A stretch of DNA of 64,000 bases from JAIVJZ01 sp035645695 (GCA_035645695.1 DASQMC010000027.1:124001-188000), one strand, 5' to 3'. Positions 1 through 8,522 are shown, counted from the stretch's first letter. Notes: generated by a model not told the origin, from the sequence alone. Made by a program: numbers and translations.

Positions 1-435
1 CTCCTCAGGCGACATGCTGCCCGACACGTCAACGGCGAACACGACGGCCACCGGGCGCTGCCCGCCTCGCCGCCGCTCCACGTTGAAGAAGGCGATGGGG
101 CGTTCGACGCCCTCGTCATAGATTTTGAAATCTTCCGCCGACAAATTGCGCACGGGTCGCCCCGCCGCATCAGTCACCGTCACGTCAACGAGCACGAGGT
201 CTGTGTCAACACGCAAAATTTCATCGTCGTCCTGCCGCGCTTCCGGCGGTGCGACGCGGCGCGGGCGTTCCCGCGGCGTCTGAGTTTCAGCTTGCGCTTG
301 CCGAATGTGCGAGACGGGCAGGGAATTGAAGAACACGGCGAGAGAGAGACAGAGGGCGACGAACAGGACACGGGCGGCGCGGCTCACACGTGGGCGAGCG
401 GTCGCGGGCGGCGAAATTTTGCGGGGGTAAAGCAT
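1..435 (-). CDS. VWFA-domain exported protein, N-terminal part (cut by window edge)
   Basis: The open frame begins at an ATG at 433-435 and runs off the left edge with no stop, giving 145 residues. An N-terminal basic stretch and a hydrophobic segment (about residues 24-40, VLFVALCLSLAVFF) look like a signal anchor. A region with VDVTVTDAAGRPVRNL and FKIYDEGVERPI follows, and then the beginning of a von Willebrand A domain with the MIDAS core DVSGSMS at about residues 136-142. This layout matches the VWFA-related exported proteins common in Acidobacteriota. Role unknown; the metal-binding MIDAS suggests a protein-ligand interaction outside the cytoplasm. A well-formed promoter lies about 90 bases upstream. 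Confidence 0.85.
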   Translation of the reverse strand, partial: MLYPRKISPPATARPRVSRAARVLFVALCLSLAVFFNSLPVSHIRQAQAETQTPRERPRRVAPPEARQDDDEILRVDTDLVLVDVTVTDAAGRPVRNLSAEDFKIYDEGVERPIAFFNVERRRGGQRPVAVVFAVDVSGSMSPEE

Positions 436-520
436 AAACTCGAAAGCCAGTTCGTTCGGACAACTTCAACGTCCGGTCGGGCGCGGATTGTTTCCGCTGG
501 TCGCACGAGGGAGTGCGGCC

Positions 521-550
521 ATTATACGGACTCTCTCATGCAGGTGTCAT
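521..550 (-). promoter_or_regulatory. Predicted sigma70-type promoter of the VWFA gene
   Basis: On the minus strand ATGACA (545-550) is separated by 18 bases from a perfect TATAAT (521-526). It points at the VWFA start at 435. Confidence 0.6.
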
Positions 551-649
551 CCCGGCGTTCCCGCTCGCAAGCAACAAAGAACGGCGTGCGACGCATCAAC
601 TAGAGGCGCGCGGGCGGCATGCGTCACGAAAGGGGCAATTTGTTGGATG

Positions 650-655
650 TATAAT
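650..655 (+). promoter_or_regulatory. Possible -10 box upstream of the CarboxypepD_reg gene
   Basis: A perfect TATAAT lies 70 bases before the ATG at 726. No convincing -35 hexamer sits 16-18 bases upstream of it, so this is a weak call. Confidence 0.35.
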
Positions 656-725
656 AAACGCCTCACGAACGATGTAGGCCGCGCCGACGATAAAACATCT
701 CGCATCGAGGATTCGCGTCACAGCT

Positions 726-1349
726 ATGATTAAATTCAGAACTATCATCACCCTCTTTTTAATGTCGCTCTTCGCCCTCGGCGTCGCGGCGCAGAAGAAT
801 AAGACGACCGGCAGCATCAAGGGCAAGGTGAAGGCCGAAAGCGGTTCGGCCGAAGGCGTCCGCGTGACGGCGCGACAGGGCGAGCGCGAAGCGGCGGCGG
901 TCGCGACGGATCGCAAGGGTCAATTCGAGATTGCGGGACTCGCGCCGGGGCGCTACAGCATCACGTTCCGCAAGCCGGGCTTGAGCTTGGCCGAGATCAA
1001 GGACTTCGAGGTGGTCGCCGGTAAAGCGCGTTCGCTCTCTGGCGATCTCGTGTTGCCGGTTGACGAAGGCTCGCTGGTCTTCATCAAGGGGAGCGTCTTC
1101 AACGAGGAAGGATTGAGCCTGCGCGGGGCACAAATAGAGTTGGCGCGAATCGGCCCGGACGGCACGACGAAAAAAATCGACGGGCGCGTGACGACCAGAT
1201 CGGGCGATTTCGCTTTTCGCCTGCCGCCGCAGGCCGCGCGCTACCGCGTCACGGCCAAAATGGACGGCATGGCCGTGGCCTCGAAAGATGTCGAAGTGGA
1301 CGGCGCGGCCGTCTATCGAGTGGCGTTGACGCTCAAACCCACACCCTGA
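726..1349 (+). CDS. Exported protein with carboxypeptidase-regulatory-like (Ig-fold) repeats
   Basis: 207 residues starting at ATG 726. Residues 1-22 are a signal peptide (hydrophobic TIITLFLMSLFALGVAA, cleavage before QKNK). Two beta-sandwich repeats follow, each with the CarboxypepD_reg pattern: G.V...G....GV.V followed by T...G.F...GL.PG.Y (residues about 30-100 and 115-205). Such domains occur as stand-alone exported proteins or at the N-termini of outer-membrane transporters; here there is no barrel. The next gene follows after 21 bases, so the two are probably cotranscribed. No catalytic residues are visible; an adhesive or structural envelope role is inference. Confidence 0.7.
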   Translation: MIKFRTIITLFLMSLFALGVAAQKNKTTGSIKGKVKAESGSAEGVRVTARQGEREAAAVATDRKGQFEIAGLAPGRYSITFRKPGLSLAEIKDFEVVAGKARSLSGDLVLPVDEGSLVFIKGSVFNEEGLSLRGAQIELARIGPDGTTKKIDGRVTTRSGDFAFRLPPQAARYRVTAKMDGMAVASKDVEVDGAAVYRVALTLKPTP

Positions 1350-1370
1350 CAGTCGATCCGGTAGGCTTCG

Positions 1371-1643
1371 ATGGAAGAGTCTTCGCCACACACCGACAGG
1401 CGTGAAGAATTTCTGACCGCGCGCCAACTCGCCGTACTCTTACAGGTGAGCGAATCCACCGTGCGCCGCCTCGCACGCGAAGGCCGCATCCCCTCCATCC
1501 GGCTCACGCCGCGCCTCCTGCGCTTCCATCTCTCGTCCGTGTTGAGCGCGCTCGACGGCGCGCAAACTAAAACTCGCACCCGCCGCGCGACGCCGCAACA
1601 GGCGGCCGACGATACGCAGCTCTCCTTTGAAGACTTAATGTGA
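1371..1643 (+). CDS. Small excisionase/MerR-type helix-turn-helix DNA-binding protein
   Basis: 90 residues from ATG 1371. Residues about 14-60 match the HTH_17 (excisionase-type winged helix) pattern: FLTARQLAVLLQVSESTVRRLAREGRIPSIRL, then a wing with PRLLRFHLSSVLSAL. The C-terminus is basic then acidic, with no second domain. The family binds short DNA sites as a transcription factor or recombination directionality factor; no integrase is nearby, so a small regulator is more likely. It follows the exported protein by 21 bases and is closed by a strong hairpin. Confidence 0.75.
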   Translation: MEESSPHTDRREEFLTARQLAVLLQVSESTVRRLAREGRIPSIRLTPRLLRFHLSSVLSALDGAQTKTRTRRATPQQAADDTQLSFEDLM

Positions 1644-1660
1644 GAATGAAGATTTGACGC

Positions 1661-1700
1661 GACACAACCCGCGCGCCTGTCGAAGCGCGCGGGTTGTGTC
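1661..1700. terminator. Bidirectional terminator hairpin between convergent genes
   Basis: A perfect 16-bp inverted repeat (1661-1676 with 1685-1700, 8-base loop) lies between the HTH gene and the convergent gene ending at 1724. No long T tract follows on either side, so efficiency is uncertain. Confidence 0.7.
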
Positions 1701-1723
1701 GTTCCTCTCTGCCGGAATGCCTG

Positions 1724-2305
1724 CTATCTGGTCGCGCGGCGGCGAATGCCCACGAGTTCCTTGCTGATGTCTACCCAGCGATTGTCGCGCTTCAGATAGA
1801 TGCGCGGCTGTGCGAACGGATATTTTCTGGCGAAGGCCGGGTTGGCGGCGAGAAGCGGCCGGATGGTTGCGGCGTCGCCGGTCGTCACGCGCCAGCGGCC
1901 GCCCTCGCGCACGAGGTATTGCCGCGCCACGATCTTAGCCTCGCCCGAGAACGGCGCGCGGGCGCGGCCATAAACTACCGAATCAACCATGCCGACATCG
2001 CCCGCGATGCGCACCGCTCCGATCTCCAGACGTTCCAACTCGTACATGCCGCGCGTGCGTTCGAGTGCGCCGACGAAGCGTTCGCGCGTCACGCGTCGCT
2101 GCGAAGCCGAGGGCAACACTTCGTAGAGCGAGTTGTAATCACCGCCCTTCAATTGTTGAAACGCGCGCTCGACCGTTGTGCGCGCCTCCGCTGCGTTCGG
2201 AGCGACGCTTGTCGCGGCAGCCTTCCCGAGCGAACTCGCGCCCGTTGCCAGCAAAAAGACGGCGACGATCAGCCGCCCGGTAAAAGCGAAATTTCCATGC
2301 TTCAT
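1724..2305 (-). CDS. Exported NTF2-like hypothetical protein
   Basis: 193 residues from the ATG at 2305. A signal peptide (FAFTGRLIVAVFLLATGASSLG, residues 5-27) precedes a domain that starts with AFQQLKGGDYNSLYEVLP and ends with a strand-rich part (EGGRWRVTTGD). This order resembles NTF2-like or DUF4878-type folds, where a helix pair is followed by a curved sheet. No family is recognised with certainty and no catalytic residues are visible. It is the last gene of the minus-strand run, 6 bases after its upstream neighbour, and probably shares that transcript. Confidence 0.65.
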   Translation of the reverse strand: MKHGNFAFTGRLIVAVFLLATGASSLGKAAATSVAPNAAEARTTVERAFQQLKGGDYNSLYEVLPSASQRRVTRERFVGALERTRGMYELERLEIGAVRIAGDVGMVDSVVYGRARAPFSGEAKIVARQYLVREGGRWRVTTGDAATIRPLLAANPAFARKYPFAQPRIYLKRDNRWVDISKELVGIRRRATR

Positions 2306-2311
2306 AAATTT

Positions 2312-2686
2312 CTATTTTTCATCTCGATCTTCAAACTCTTCATCTTCATCCCAAATCTCGTCCTCCGCTTCGATGCCGTGCGGGCGCAGGCGGTTGCGCT
2401 CATTCCAGAACCACGCGACGATGCCGAGCGTTCCCGCAACGAAAGCCGCATCCATGCGTCGCATCAATAAGAACGTCGCCGCGATGAGCAGGCACGCGCC
2501 CGCGACGATGATCCAACGTGTGGCGAACAGGCGTGTCGAAAATTTCTCGGCACGCGCGATCTCTTGAGGCACGCGCGCATGGGGCGGGGCGGGCGATCCT
2601 GCTTCGTGCGCGCTCCGCGACTCCGCCGGTCGCCGCGCGCTCGTGCGGGTCTCGGCCGCGTCGTCTCTGTCTTCTTTGAACGACAA
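2312..2686 (-). CDS. Small two-helix membrane protein of unknown function
   Basis: About 124 residues if translation begins at the TTG at 2684-2686 (sequence beginning SFKEDRDD), which follows the upstream stop codon by a few bases. A GTG at 2743 would add 19 residues but would overlap the upstream gene by 52 bases. The N-terminal half is hydrophilic. Two hydrophobic segments follow (RWIIVAGACLLIAATFLLM and AAFVAGTLGIVAWFW), and the tail is acidic (EDEIWDEDEEFEDRDE). The family is not recognised. Position suggests cotranscription with the DsbD-alpha-like lipoprotein. Confidence 0.55.
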   Translation of the reverse strand: MSFKEDRDDAAETRTSARRPAESRSAHEAGSPAPPHARVPQEIARAEKFSTRLFATRWIIVAGACLLIAATFLLMRRMDAAFVAGTLGIVAWFWNERNRLRPHGIEAEDEIWDEDEEFEDRDEK

Positions 2687-2691
2687 AACTT

Positions 2692-3273
2692 TTAACGGAT
2701 CGTGACGGGAATGGATGTCTCGACCGTGGTCGGCGGGAAGCACTTCTCGTCGTCGCAGGGCTGGACGCGCAGGCGCGCGCCGAGCGTGTGCTGTCCGGGC
2801 GCGGCATCGCGCGGCGCGCGCACCGTCATCGTGATGCGCGTGTCGCCTTCGTAGACGGCGAGCGGCACTTCGGCGAAAGGGAACTTCTTCGTGAGCGGTT
2901 TCGGATAGACGATCTTTTCAACTGTGATGCCCGACTCTGGCTTGACTTCGAGCGATGTCGGGATCAGAAATTTCTCCGTCGCAGGGTTAGCGTTCACATG
3001 ATAGCCGCTCGCGATTGCGAGACGCACGGACGCCTCCGCCGTTTCGCCCGCGCGCATCTCTACGCTCTCTCCGCTCGCCTTCACGATTCCTTCAAGCGGC
3101 GATTTCGGCGCGGACGCCGCACCGGCGTTCGCGTTTGGCGGGGCGGATGTGTTTGCGGGACTCGCGGGCGCGTTCGCCGTGGGCGAATTGTCGCCGCAGG
3201 CGGAGAGCGCGGCCGAGAGAGCGACCAGGAGAAGGCAAACGAGACGCGTGCGATGAAGTTTGAATTGTTGCAT
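2692..3273 (-). CDS. Lipoprotein with DsbD N-terminal (alpha) domain
   Basis: 193 residues from the ATG at 3273; a TTG 36 bases further upstream also keeps the frame open but would spoil the signal peptide. Residues about 8-27 form a type II signal peptide ending in the lipobox LSAC. A Pro/Ala/Asn linker follows, then a beta-rich domain with YHVNANP, FPFAEVPLAVYEG and the pair of cysteines in CDDEKCFPP that marks the DsbC/DsbD-alpha family. In DsbD this domain passes electrons from the membrane core to periplasmic thiol proteins. Here it is a free lipoprotein with no DsbD beta or gamma part, so its electron donor must be elsewhere. Confidence 0.75.
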   Translation of the reverse strand: MQQFKLHRTRLVCLLLVALSAALSACGDNSPTANAPASPANTSAPPNANAGAASAPKSPLEGIVKASGESVEMRAGETAEASVRLAIASGYHVNANPATEKFLIPTSLEVKPESGITVEKIVYPKPLTKKFPFAEVPLAVYEGDTRITMTVRAPRDAAPGQHTLGARLRVQPCDDEKCFPPTTVETSIPVTIR

Positions 3274-3355
3274 CGGGCAGAGTCTAAGGTGGTAGTCGCG
3301 AAGTCTCAAGTCCGCGGACGGGGAAGAGACGGCCGCATGAACGGCCGCCGCGGCG

Positions 3356-4720
3356 TCAGCTTTCCTCCTCCTCTTCTTCTTCCGCCCCGTTTTTCTTGTC
3401 GGCGCGTTTGATGCCGAACTTTTCGAGCCGGTATTGCAGCGTGCGAAAGGTAAGACCGAGCAGTTTGGCCGCCTTGGTGATGTTGTAGTCGGTGCGCTCC
3501 ATCGCTTGCAGGATCAGGTTGCGCTCGAAGTCCTCGAACGAAATGCCTTCGTGCGGCAACTTGAATGCGCCTTCGGTCTGAGGGCGCACTTCCTGTCTGA
3601 CTTCGAGCGGCAGGTCTTCGACCGTGATGAGGTCGGCTTCGGCCAGCAGGATGGCGCGCTCGATGGCCGATTCGAGCTGGCGAACATTACCGGGCCATGC
3701 GTATTCGAGCATCACGATGCGCGCCTCGGGCGTCAAGCCACGTATGAGGCGCGAGGTGTTGCGCGTGTGCTTCTTCAGAAAGAAGTTGATGAGCACGACG
3801 ATGTCTTCGCGCCGCTCGCGCAACGGGGGAATGTCAATCGAGAGGACGTTGATGCGATAGTAGAGGTCGTCGCGGAACCTGCCGTCCTTGACCATCACGA
3901 GCAGGTCGCGGTTGGTGGCGGCGACGACGCGCACGTCGATTTTGATCGGGCGCGTGCCGCCGACGCGGCGGATTTCGCGTTCCTGCAAGGCGCGCAGAAG
4001 TTTCGCCTGCATCGAGATGTCGAGTTCGCCGATCTCGTCGAGAAAAAGCGTGCCCCGGTCGGCCACTTCAAACAGACCCTTCTTCTCCGCGTGCGCGCCC
4101 GTGAAACTGCCTTTCTCGTGGCCGAAAAGTTCCGACTCAAGCAGGTTCTCGTTGATGGCTGCGCAGTTGACGGCTTGAAACATCTCGGTTGCGCGCTGGC
4201 TCTGGTTGTGAATCGCGCGCGCGATCAACTCTTTGCCCGTGCCCGACTCGCCGCGAATCAACACGGTCGATGCCGAGCGAGCCACTTTCAAGACCATCTT
4301 CTTGACGGACTCCATCTCGGGCGAGTCGGAGATGATTTCATTGTCGAGCGATTCGAGTTTCGTGAGCGCGCGGCGGATGGTGTCGAGCAGCGTCTCACGG
4401 TCGTAAGGCTTTTCGAGATAGTCGAACGCGCCGCGCCGGAGAGCCTCTTTGGCCGAGTCGATTGAGCCGTGCGCCGTGAGCAAAATGACGATGATGGATG
4501 AATCGTAGGCGAGCAGGCGTTGGAGCAGTTCGATGCCGTCCATGCCGGTCATCTTCAAATCGGTGAGCACGAGGTCGAAGCGCTTTTCACGCGCGAACTT
4601 CAGCGCCGCCTCGCCCGATGCGGCGGTCGTCAAGTCGTAGCCCTCGCCCGACAGGATCATCTCCAGAATCTCTCTCTGCGCCCGCTCGTCGTCCACCACG
4701 AGTATGTTTTTGCGTGCCAT
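3356..4720 (-). CDS. NtrC-family sigma54-dependent response regulator
   Basis: 454 residues from the ATG at 4720 with a GAGGG ribosome site. Order: receiver domain (residues 5-120, phospho-acceptor Asp54 in LVLTDLKMTG), AAA+ sigma54-interaction domain (about 140-370; Walker A GESGTGKE, GSFTGA contact loop, Walker B GTLFLDEIGEL, arginine-rich GNVRQLESAIERA) and a Fis-type HTH (about 405-440, NITKAAKLLGLTFRTLQYRLEKFGI). The tail is an unusual run of glutamates. It lies downstream of its sensor kinase across a heptamer hairpin element, so the pair is a two-component system activating sigma54 promoters. Targets are unknown. Confidence 0.95.
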   Translation of the reverse strand: MARKNILVVDDERAQREILEMILSGEGYDLTTAASGEAALKFAREKRFDLVLTDLKMTGMDGIELLQRLLAYDSSIIVILLTAHGSIDSAKEALRRGAFDYLEKPYDRETLLDTIRRALTKLESLDNEIISDSPEMESVKKMVLKVARSASTVLIRGESGTGKELIARAIHNQSQRATEMFQAVNCAAINENLLESELFGHEKGSFTGAHAEKKGLFEVADRGTLFLDEIGELDISMQAKLLRALQEREIRRVGGTRPIKIDVRVVAATNRDLLVMVKDGRFRDDLYYRINVLSIDIPPLRERREDIVVLINFFLKKHTRNTSRLIRGLTPEARIVMLEYAWPGNVRQLESAIERAILLAEADLITVEDLPLEVRQEVRPQTEGAFKLPHEGISFEDFERNLILQAMERTDYNITKAAKLLGLTFRTLQYRLEKFGIKRADKKNGAEEEEEEES

Positions 4721-4732
4721 AGTCCCTCAAAT

Positions 4733-4814
4733 GATAAAGGATGAACGCGGAAGGATGAACGATGAATAGAAAACAAATTTTTTCTTACTCATCGTTCATC
4801 GTTCCGCGTTCATC
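4733..4814. repeat. Heptamer inverted-repeat element, GATGAAC/GCGGAAC family
   Basis: Left arm 4733-4767 holds five 7-bp units (GATAAAG, then GATGAAC and GCGGAAG variants); right arm 4787-4814 is their inverted complement. It fills the gap between the sensor kinase stop and the regulator. The right arm encodes the last nine or so residues of the kinase. Confidence 0.9.
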
Positions 4815-6323
4815 GTTTTCCGCTGTTGGAAGTGTAACTGTAAATGTCGTGCCTTCGCCGTGTTTGCTGGTAACGGAGATCGTGCCGTTGTGGTCATCGA
4901 CCGCTTTCTTGACGATGGCTAGGCCGAGTCCCGTGCCCGTCTCCTTCGTGGAGAAATAAGGCTCAAACACCTGCGAGATGTTTTCCGCTTCGATGCCGCG
5001 CCCGGTGTCCCTGATAGAGACGCACGCGCGCCCCGGATCGTTTGCCTTGAGCGTGACGGTCAGCTGCCCGCCCGCGCCGTCGCCCTCCATCGCTTGTACG
5101 GCATTGATAATAAGGTTTGTGAAGATGGAACGTAAAGATTCGGCGTCGCCCAACACGGGCGGGATGTCGCCCTCCATCTCGACGCGCATCTCGATGTTGC
5201 TCTCGGCGGCCTGCACCTCGACGATGCGCAACGCGTCTTCGAGCGACTGGCGCAAGTTGATAGGGCGCATTTCGAGTTGCGCCGGGCGCGTGTACTTGAG
5301 GAATTCGGAGATGCGCGTGTTGATGCGCGCGACTTCCGCTTTGAGTTGCGTCGTGAGGCGTTCGACCGTCTCGCGCTTCTGCGGGTCTTGCGGCGCGAGC
5401 GAGGTGCGCAGGTGGTCGAGCGTGAGGTTGATATAGTTGAGCGGATTGCGTATCTCGTGCGCGATGGCCGAGGCGAGCCGACCGACGACCGCCGAGCGTT
5501 CCGCGAGGTTGAGACGGCTTTCGAGATCGCGCATGCCGCCGAGCCGCGCGATCATTTCGTTGAAGACATTGGCAAGCGCGCCCATCTCGTCGCGCCGCGT
5601 GGCGGAAGGCACGCGGAAATTGAACTCGCCGACGGCCACGCGGCGCGCCGCGTCCGACAACTCCTGAATCGGTTGCGTGAACCGCCAGACGAGGACGGCC
5701 GCCACGAGCGTAGCGATGAGCAGGACGGCGAGCGTCGGCAGAAGCGGGCGCGCGTCCTGCCAGAGCGAGTGTGATTCATGCATCTGCGCCGAGCCGAGGA
5801 CGACGATGATGTAGTTGAGTCCTCGCGAGGTGGCGGCGGAGATGGTGAACGCGCGCGGTTCGCCCGCGACGGGCTGCGTGCTCTCCAGTTGATCCGCATA
5901 GACGAGACGGGGCAGTTGCGCCTCGTCCACGGTGAAGTATTTGACCGTGCCGTCTTCGAGCGTCTTCGGAATGAATTTTGGGTCGAGGCTGTCGTCGATG
6001 ATGTCTCCGTCGTCGAGACGATTGGGGCTGCGACCTTCGTCCTTGACGACGAGGACGTTCGTGATGCGCCCCGTGTGTTTCTCGCGCAGGAGAAAGCCGC
6101 GCTCGCGGTCGAGTTCTTCGAGTCGTTCCGGGGTGTTGAAACTTTGAGCGGCGAGCGAGATTCCGGCGGCGAGCGCCTGCTCCTGTTCCGCGACGGTGCG
6201 GGCAACCTGTTGCTCCGAGAGACGATTCAAATAGAACTGTACGCCGAGCGTGGCGACGAGAAGACCGGCCAGCACCAGCAGCAAGCGCACACGGAAACTG
6301 TTTAAGAGTGTGAAAATTCCCAT
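4785..6323 (-). CDS. Membrane sensor histidine kinase (HAMP, HisKA, HATPase)
   Basis: 512 residues from the ATG at 6323. TM1 is at about 12-32, followed by a periplasmic sensor region of about 160 residues with no recognised fold, TM2 at 193-214, a HAMP linker (215-265), HisKA with His289 in AIAHEIRNP, and an HATPase domain with N box (NLIINAVQAM), G1 (DTGRGIE) and G2 (TGTGLGLAIVKK). This is the usual arrangement of NtrB/ZraS-like kinases that pair with NtrC-type regulators, and the regulator is the next gene. Odd feature: the C-terminus NDERGTMNDE is encoded by the adjacent heptamer element rather than by domain sequence. Confidence 0.95.
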   Translation of the reverse strand: MGIFTLLNSFRVRLLLVLAGLLVATLGVQFYLNRLSEQQVARTVAEQEQALAAGISLAAQSFNTPERLEELDRERGFLLREKHTGRITNVLVVKDEGRSPNRLDDGDIIDDSLDPKFIPKTLEDGTVKYFTVDEAQLPRLVYADQLESTQPVAGEPRAFTISAATSRGLNYIIVVLGSAQMHESHSLWQDARPLLPTLAVLLIATLVAAVLVWRFTQPIQELSDAARRVAVGEFNFRVPSATRRDEMGALANVFNEMIARLGGMRDLESRLNLAERSAVVGRLASAIAHEIRNPLNYINLTLDHLRTSLAPQDPQKRETVERLTTQLKAEVARINTRISEFLKYTRPAQLEMRPINLRQSLEDALRIVEVQAAESNIEMRVEMEGDIPPVLGDAESLRSIFTNLIINAVQAMEGDGAGGQLTVTLKANDPGRACVSIRDTGRGIEAENISQVFEPYFSTKETGTGLGLAIVKKAVDDHNGTISVTSKHGEGTTFTVTLPTAENDERGTMNDE

Positions 6324-6745
6324 TCGAGACGTGACGTTTTAATACATCACTCCTTCAAGTTGAACGATAGCAGGCTTCTGTTAACTAAAATTAACTAAAG
6401 GTGTTGCCCGACACTAAATCGCGATGTTATAGTCGCAAGCGTCTCCAACGCAAACCCCCCGGAGACTCTAGGGGGATTGTCTCCCCGCCACGCCAGATAC
6501 GAAGAACGTAAATTTGAATCGAAGGAACTGTTTGAAAGAACGGCTCAGGAAACCTATTTCCAACCCGACGAACCGTTCGCCCAAAAGACCGTAACGGACA
6601 CGCCGCGAACAAGCGCACACCCTCGCGCCAGGTAAAATCGCGCGGACGTGTTCCACCAAATCATGTGCCGACAAACCGCGCGAACTTCCAGCCCCGGAAG
6701 ACCCGTGCACTCTCATAAGTAGTTTTAACCGGAGAGGATTTTTTG
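6324..6745. other. Divergent intergenic region with direct repeat and long leader
   Basis: 422 bases separate the divergent sensor-kinase and transpeptidase genes. It holds a near-perfect 10-bp direct repeat (TTAACTAAAA at 6381-6390, TTAACTAAAG at 6391-6400), which could be an operator. About 300 bases of untranslated leader follow a predicted promoter. A C-run/G-run pair at about 6455-6475 can form a short hairpin. No known riboswitch is recognised and no credible ORF is seen. Confidence 0.5.
6404..6433 (+). promoter_or_regulatory. Predicted promoter of the transpeptidase gene
   Basis: TTGCCC (6404-6409), 18-base spacer, TATAGT (6428-6433). It immediately follows the 6381-6400 direct repeat, so a regulator bound there would touch the -35 region. 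Confidence 0.45.
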
Positions 6746-8389
6746 ATGACCCGAATGCCTATTCCCCCGTCCCCCTTTATCATCTCCCTGCTCTTAACCC
6801 TCAGTTTCGCCGCCTCCGGCTTCGCCGCCAGAAAACCCAAGCCCGCCGCACCGGCCAAATCCGCACCGGCCAAATCCACGAAGGCCGATAAGAAGGCAGA
6901 CAAAGGCCGCGACAAGACGGCCGCGAAAAAGCCTTCCGCGAAAGAGACGCGTGCCGAACGCGCCGCCGCGAACAAGAAGGAACGCGCCGCCGAGAAAGAG
7001 GAACGCGGCAAGGGCGGAAAACTTTCCAAGCGCGAACGCGTCTCGCAGGCACGCAGGGAAGAGGCCGCGCGGCGTGCCGAAGCGGCTCGTCGTGAGGAAG
7101 CGGCGCGACGCGCGGAGGCGGCGCGGCGCGCGGAGATCGCGCGTCAGGCTGCCATTGCCCGCCAGCGTGCGTTCGATAAGGCGATCCGCGATGAAGTTCA
7201 GGCGAACATCCTGCGCGACGACCCGACGGGCGAAGACCCGGAAGTGCGTCGCGTAGCCGTTCAGGCGCTCGGCTATCATGCTGCGTCCGTGGTCGTGATG
7301 AATCCGCGCACGGGACAGGTTTACACCATCGTCAATCAGGAATGGGGCGTGCGTCGCGGCTTCAAACCGTGTTCGACGATCAAACTCCTTTCGGGGCTGG
7401 CCGGCGTCGTCGAAGGCGTCATCGATCCCGTCATGGAGAACGTCGCCTACAACAGCAACCGCATGAATTTGACGGACGCGCTCGCCTATTCGCACAACGG
7501 CTACTTTCAACAGGTCGGCCGTCGCGTCGGCTTCGAGCGGCTGTCGAGCTATGCGCGCCAGTTCGGTTACGGCGAGCGCACCGGCATCAACCACGTCAAC
7601 GAGTACGCCGGGCGCGTGCCGCTCTTCAAAAACGACGTGGGGATGCTGCGCATGAGTTCGCACGGCGACGACTTCGAGGTCACGCCGCTGCAACTCGCCA
7701 CGCTCGCCGCGACCTTCGCCAACGGCGGCACGCTCGTCACGCCGCACCTGCCGCGCACGCCGCAGGAGAACGTCAGGTTCAAGACCCTCGTGCGCCGTCA
7801 GCTCAACATCCCGCAGGAATCGCTGCGACGGATGCTGCCGGGCATGATCGGCGCGGTCAACTACGGCACGGGTCGCAAGGCTCACGACTCGCAGCAGACG
7901 ATTGCCGGTAAAACCGGCACGTGCATCGGCGCGCACGGCGTCTGGGACGGGTCTTTTACCTCCTACGCTCCCGTCGAAAATCCGCAACTCGCCATCGCCG
8001 TCATCGGCCGCGGGCCGGACGCGCGCAAAGGTTTCCCCGCGTCTGTTGCCGGACAAATCTACCGCGCGCTCGCCTACCGCTTCGCCAAGCACAACGGCAA
8101 ATCATCGCTGCCGCTCACGCCGGAGATGCTCGCGCCGCGCCCGAAGGTTGACCCGAAGAACCTCGCCGACACGGAAGCACAGGAAGATTCCGACGCGGAC
8201 GCCACGAACGCCGCGAACGATGACGCGAACGGTAATTCGCGCACGGCCGACGGCCTCAGGCGCGTGCTGATGCCCGTCGAGACTCGCCCGACCGGCGTCA
8301 CAACCGTCCCGTCCGCCACGCCGTCGAGGGGCACACAACAGCCTTCGACGGACACACGCCCGCGCCGTGTGCTGACGAACACGCCGTAA
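6746..8389 (+). CDS. Penicillin-binding protein, transpeptidase domain, Lys/Ala-rich N-terminus
   Basis: 547 residues from ATG 6746, chosen over the TTG three bases before it because GGAGAGG (6731-6737) is well spaced. Residues 1-28 are a signal peptide. Residues 29-150 are very rich in Lys, Ala, Arg and Glu, with a probable helix of repeated RREEAARRAEAA units. The transpeptidase domain has all three motifs: STIK (nucleophile Ser210), SHN (247-249) and KTGT (387-390). No transglycosylase or PASTA domain is present. It is likely a periplasmic peptidoglycan DD-transpeptidase; the charged N-terminus may bind wall or LPS. The C-terminus after residue 470 is low-complexity. It is followed by a strong terminator. 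Confidence 0.9.
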   Translation: MTRMPIPPSPFIISLLLTLSFAASGFAARKPKPAAPAKSAPAKSTKADKKADKGRDKTAAKKPSAKETRAERAAANKKERAAEKEERGKGGKLSKRERVSQARREEAARRAEAARREEAARRAEAARRAEIARQAAIARQRAFDKAIRDEVQANILRDDPTGEDPEVRRVAVQALGYHAASVVVMNPRTGQVYTIVNQEWGVRRGFKPCSTIKLLSGLAGVVEGVIDPVMENVAYNSNRMNLTDALAYSHNGYFQQVGRRVGFERLSSYARQFGYGERTGINHVNEYAGRVPLFKNDVGMLRMSSHGDDFEVTPLQLATLAATFANGGTLVTPHLPRTPQENVRFKTLVRRQLNIPQESLRRMLPGMIGAVNYGTGRKAHDSQQTIAGKTGTCIGAHGVWDGSFTSYAPVENPQLAIAVIGRGPDARKGFPASVAGQIYRALAYRFAKHNGKSSLPLTPEMLAPRPKVDPKNLADTEAQEDSDADATNAANDDANGNSRTADGLRRVLMPVETRPTGVTTVPSATPSRGTQQPSTDTRPRRVLTNTP

Positions 8390-8416
8390 CGAAGTTGTAA
8401 CCGGAAAAGAAGGAAC

Positions 8417-8469
8417 ATGCGCCGCGTTTTGGTGTCTAATTAATGACACAAAACGCGGCGCATTTTTTT
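8417..8469 (+). terminator. Rho-independent terminator of the transpeptidase gene
   Basis: Stem of about 19 bp (8417-8436 with 8444-8462), AT-rich 7-base loop, then seven T (8463-8469). Textbook form. Confidence 0.92.
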
Positions 8470-8493
8470 GACGGTCGATGCGTCGGCGCGCGC

Positions 8494-8522
8494 TTGACAC
8501 GTTTCGTCAGTTATTGCAGTAT
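8494..8522 (+). promoter_or_regulatory. Predicted promoter for the exported paralogue pair
   Basis: A perfect TTGACA (8494-8499) with a 17-base spacer to CAGTAT (8517-8522). The -10 is weak, which would suit activator dependence; the 14-bp palindrome lies 10 bases downstream. Confidence 0.45.

Noticed and set aside
6434..6745. Riboswitch, 6S RNA or tmRNA in the transpeptidase leader
   Set aside because: I looked for known conserved cores on both strands and found none that fit; only generic hairpins are visible.
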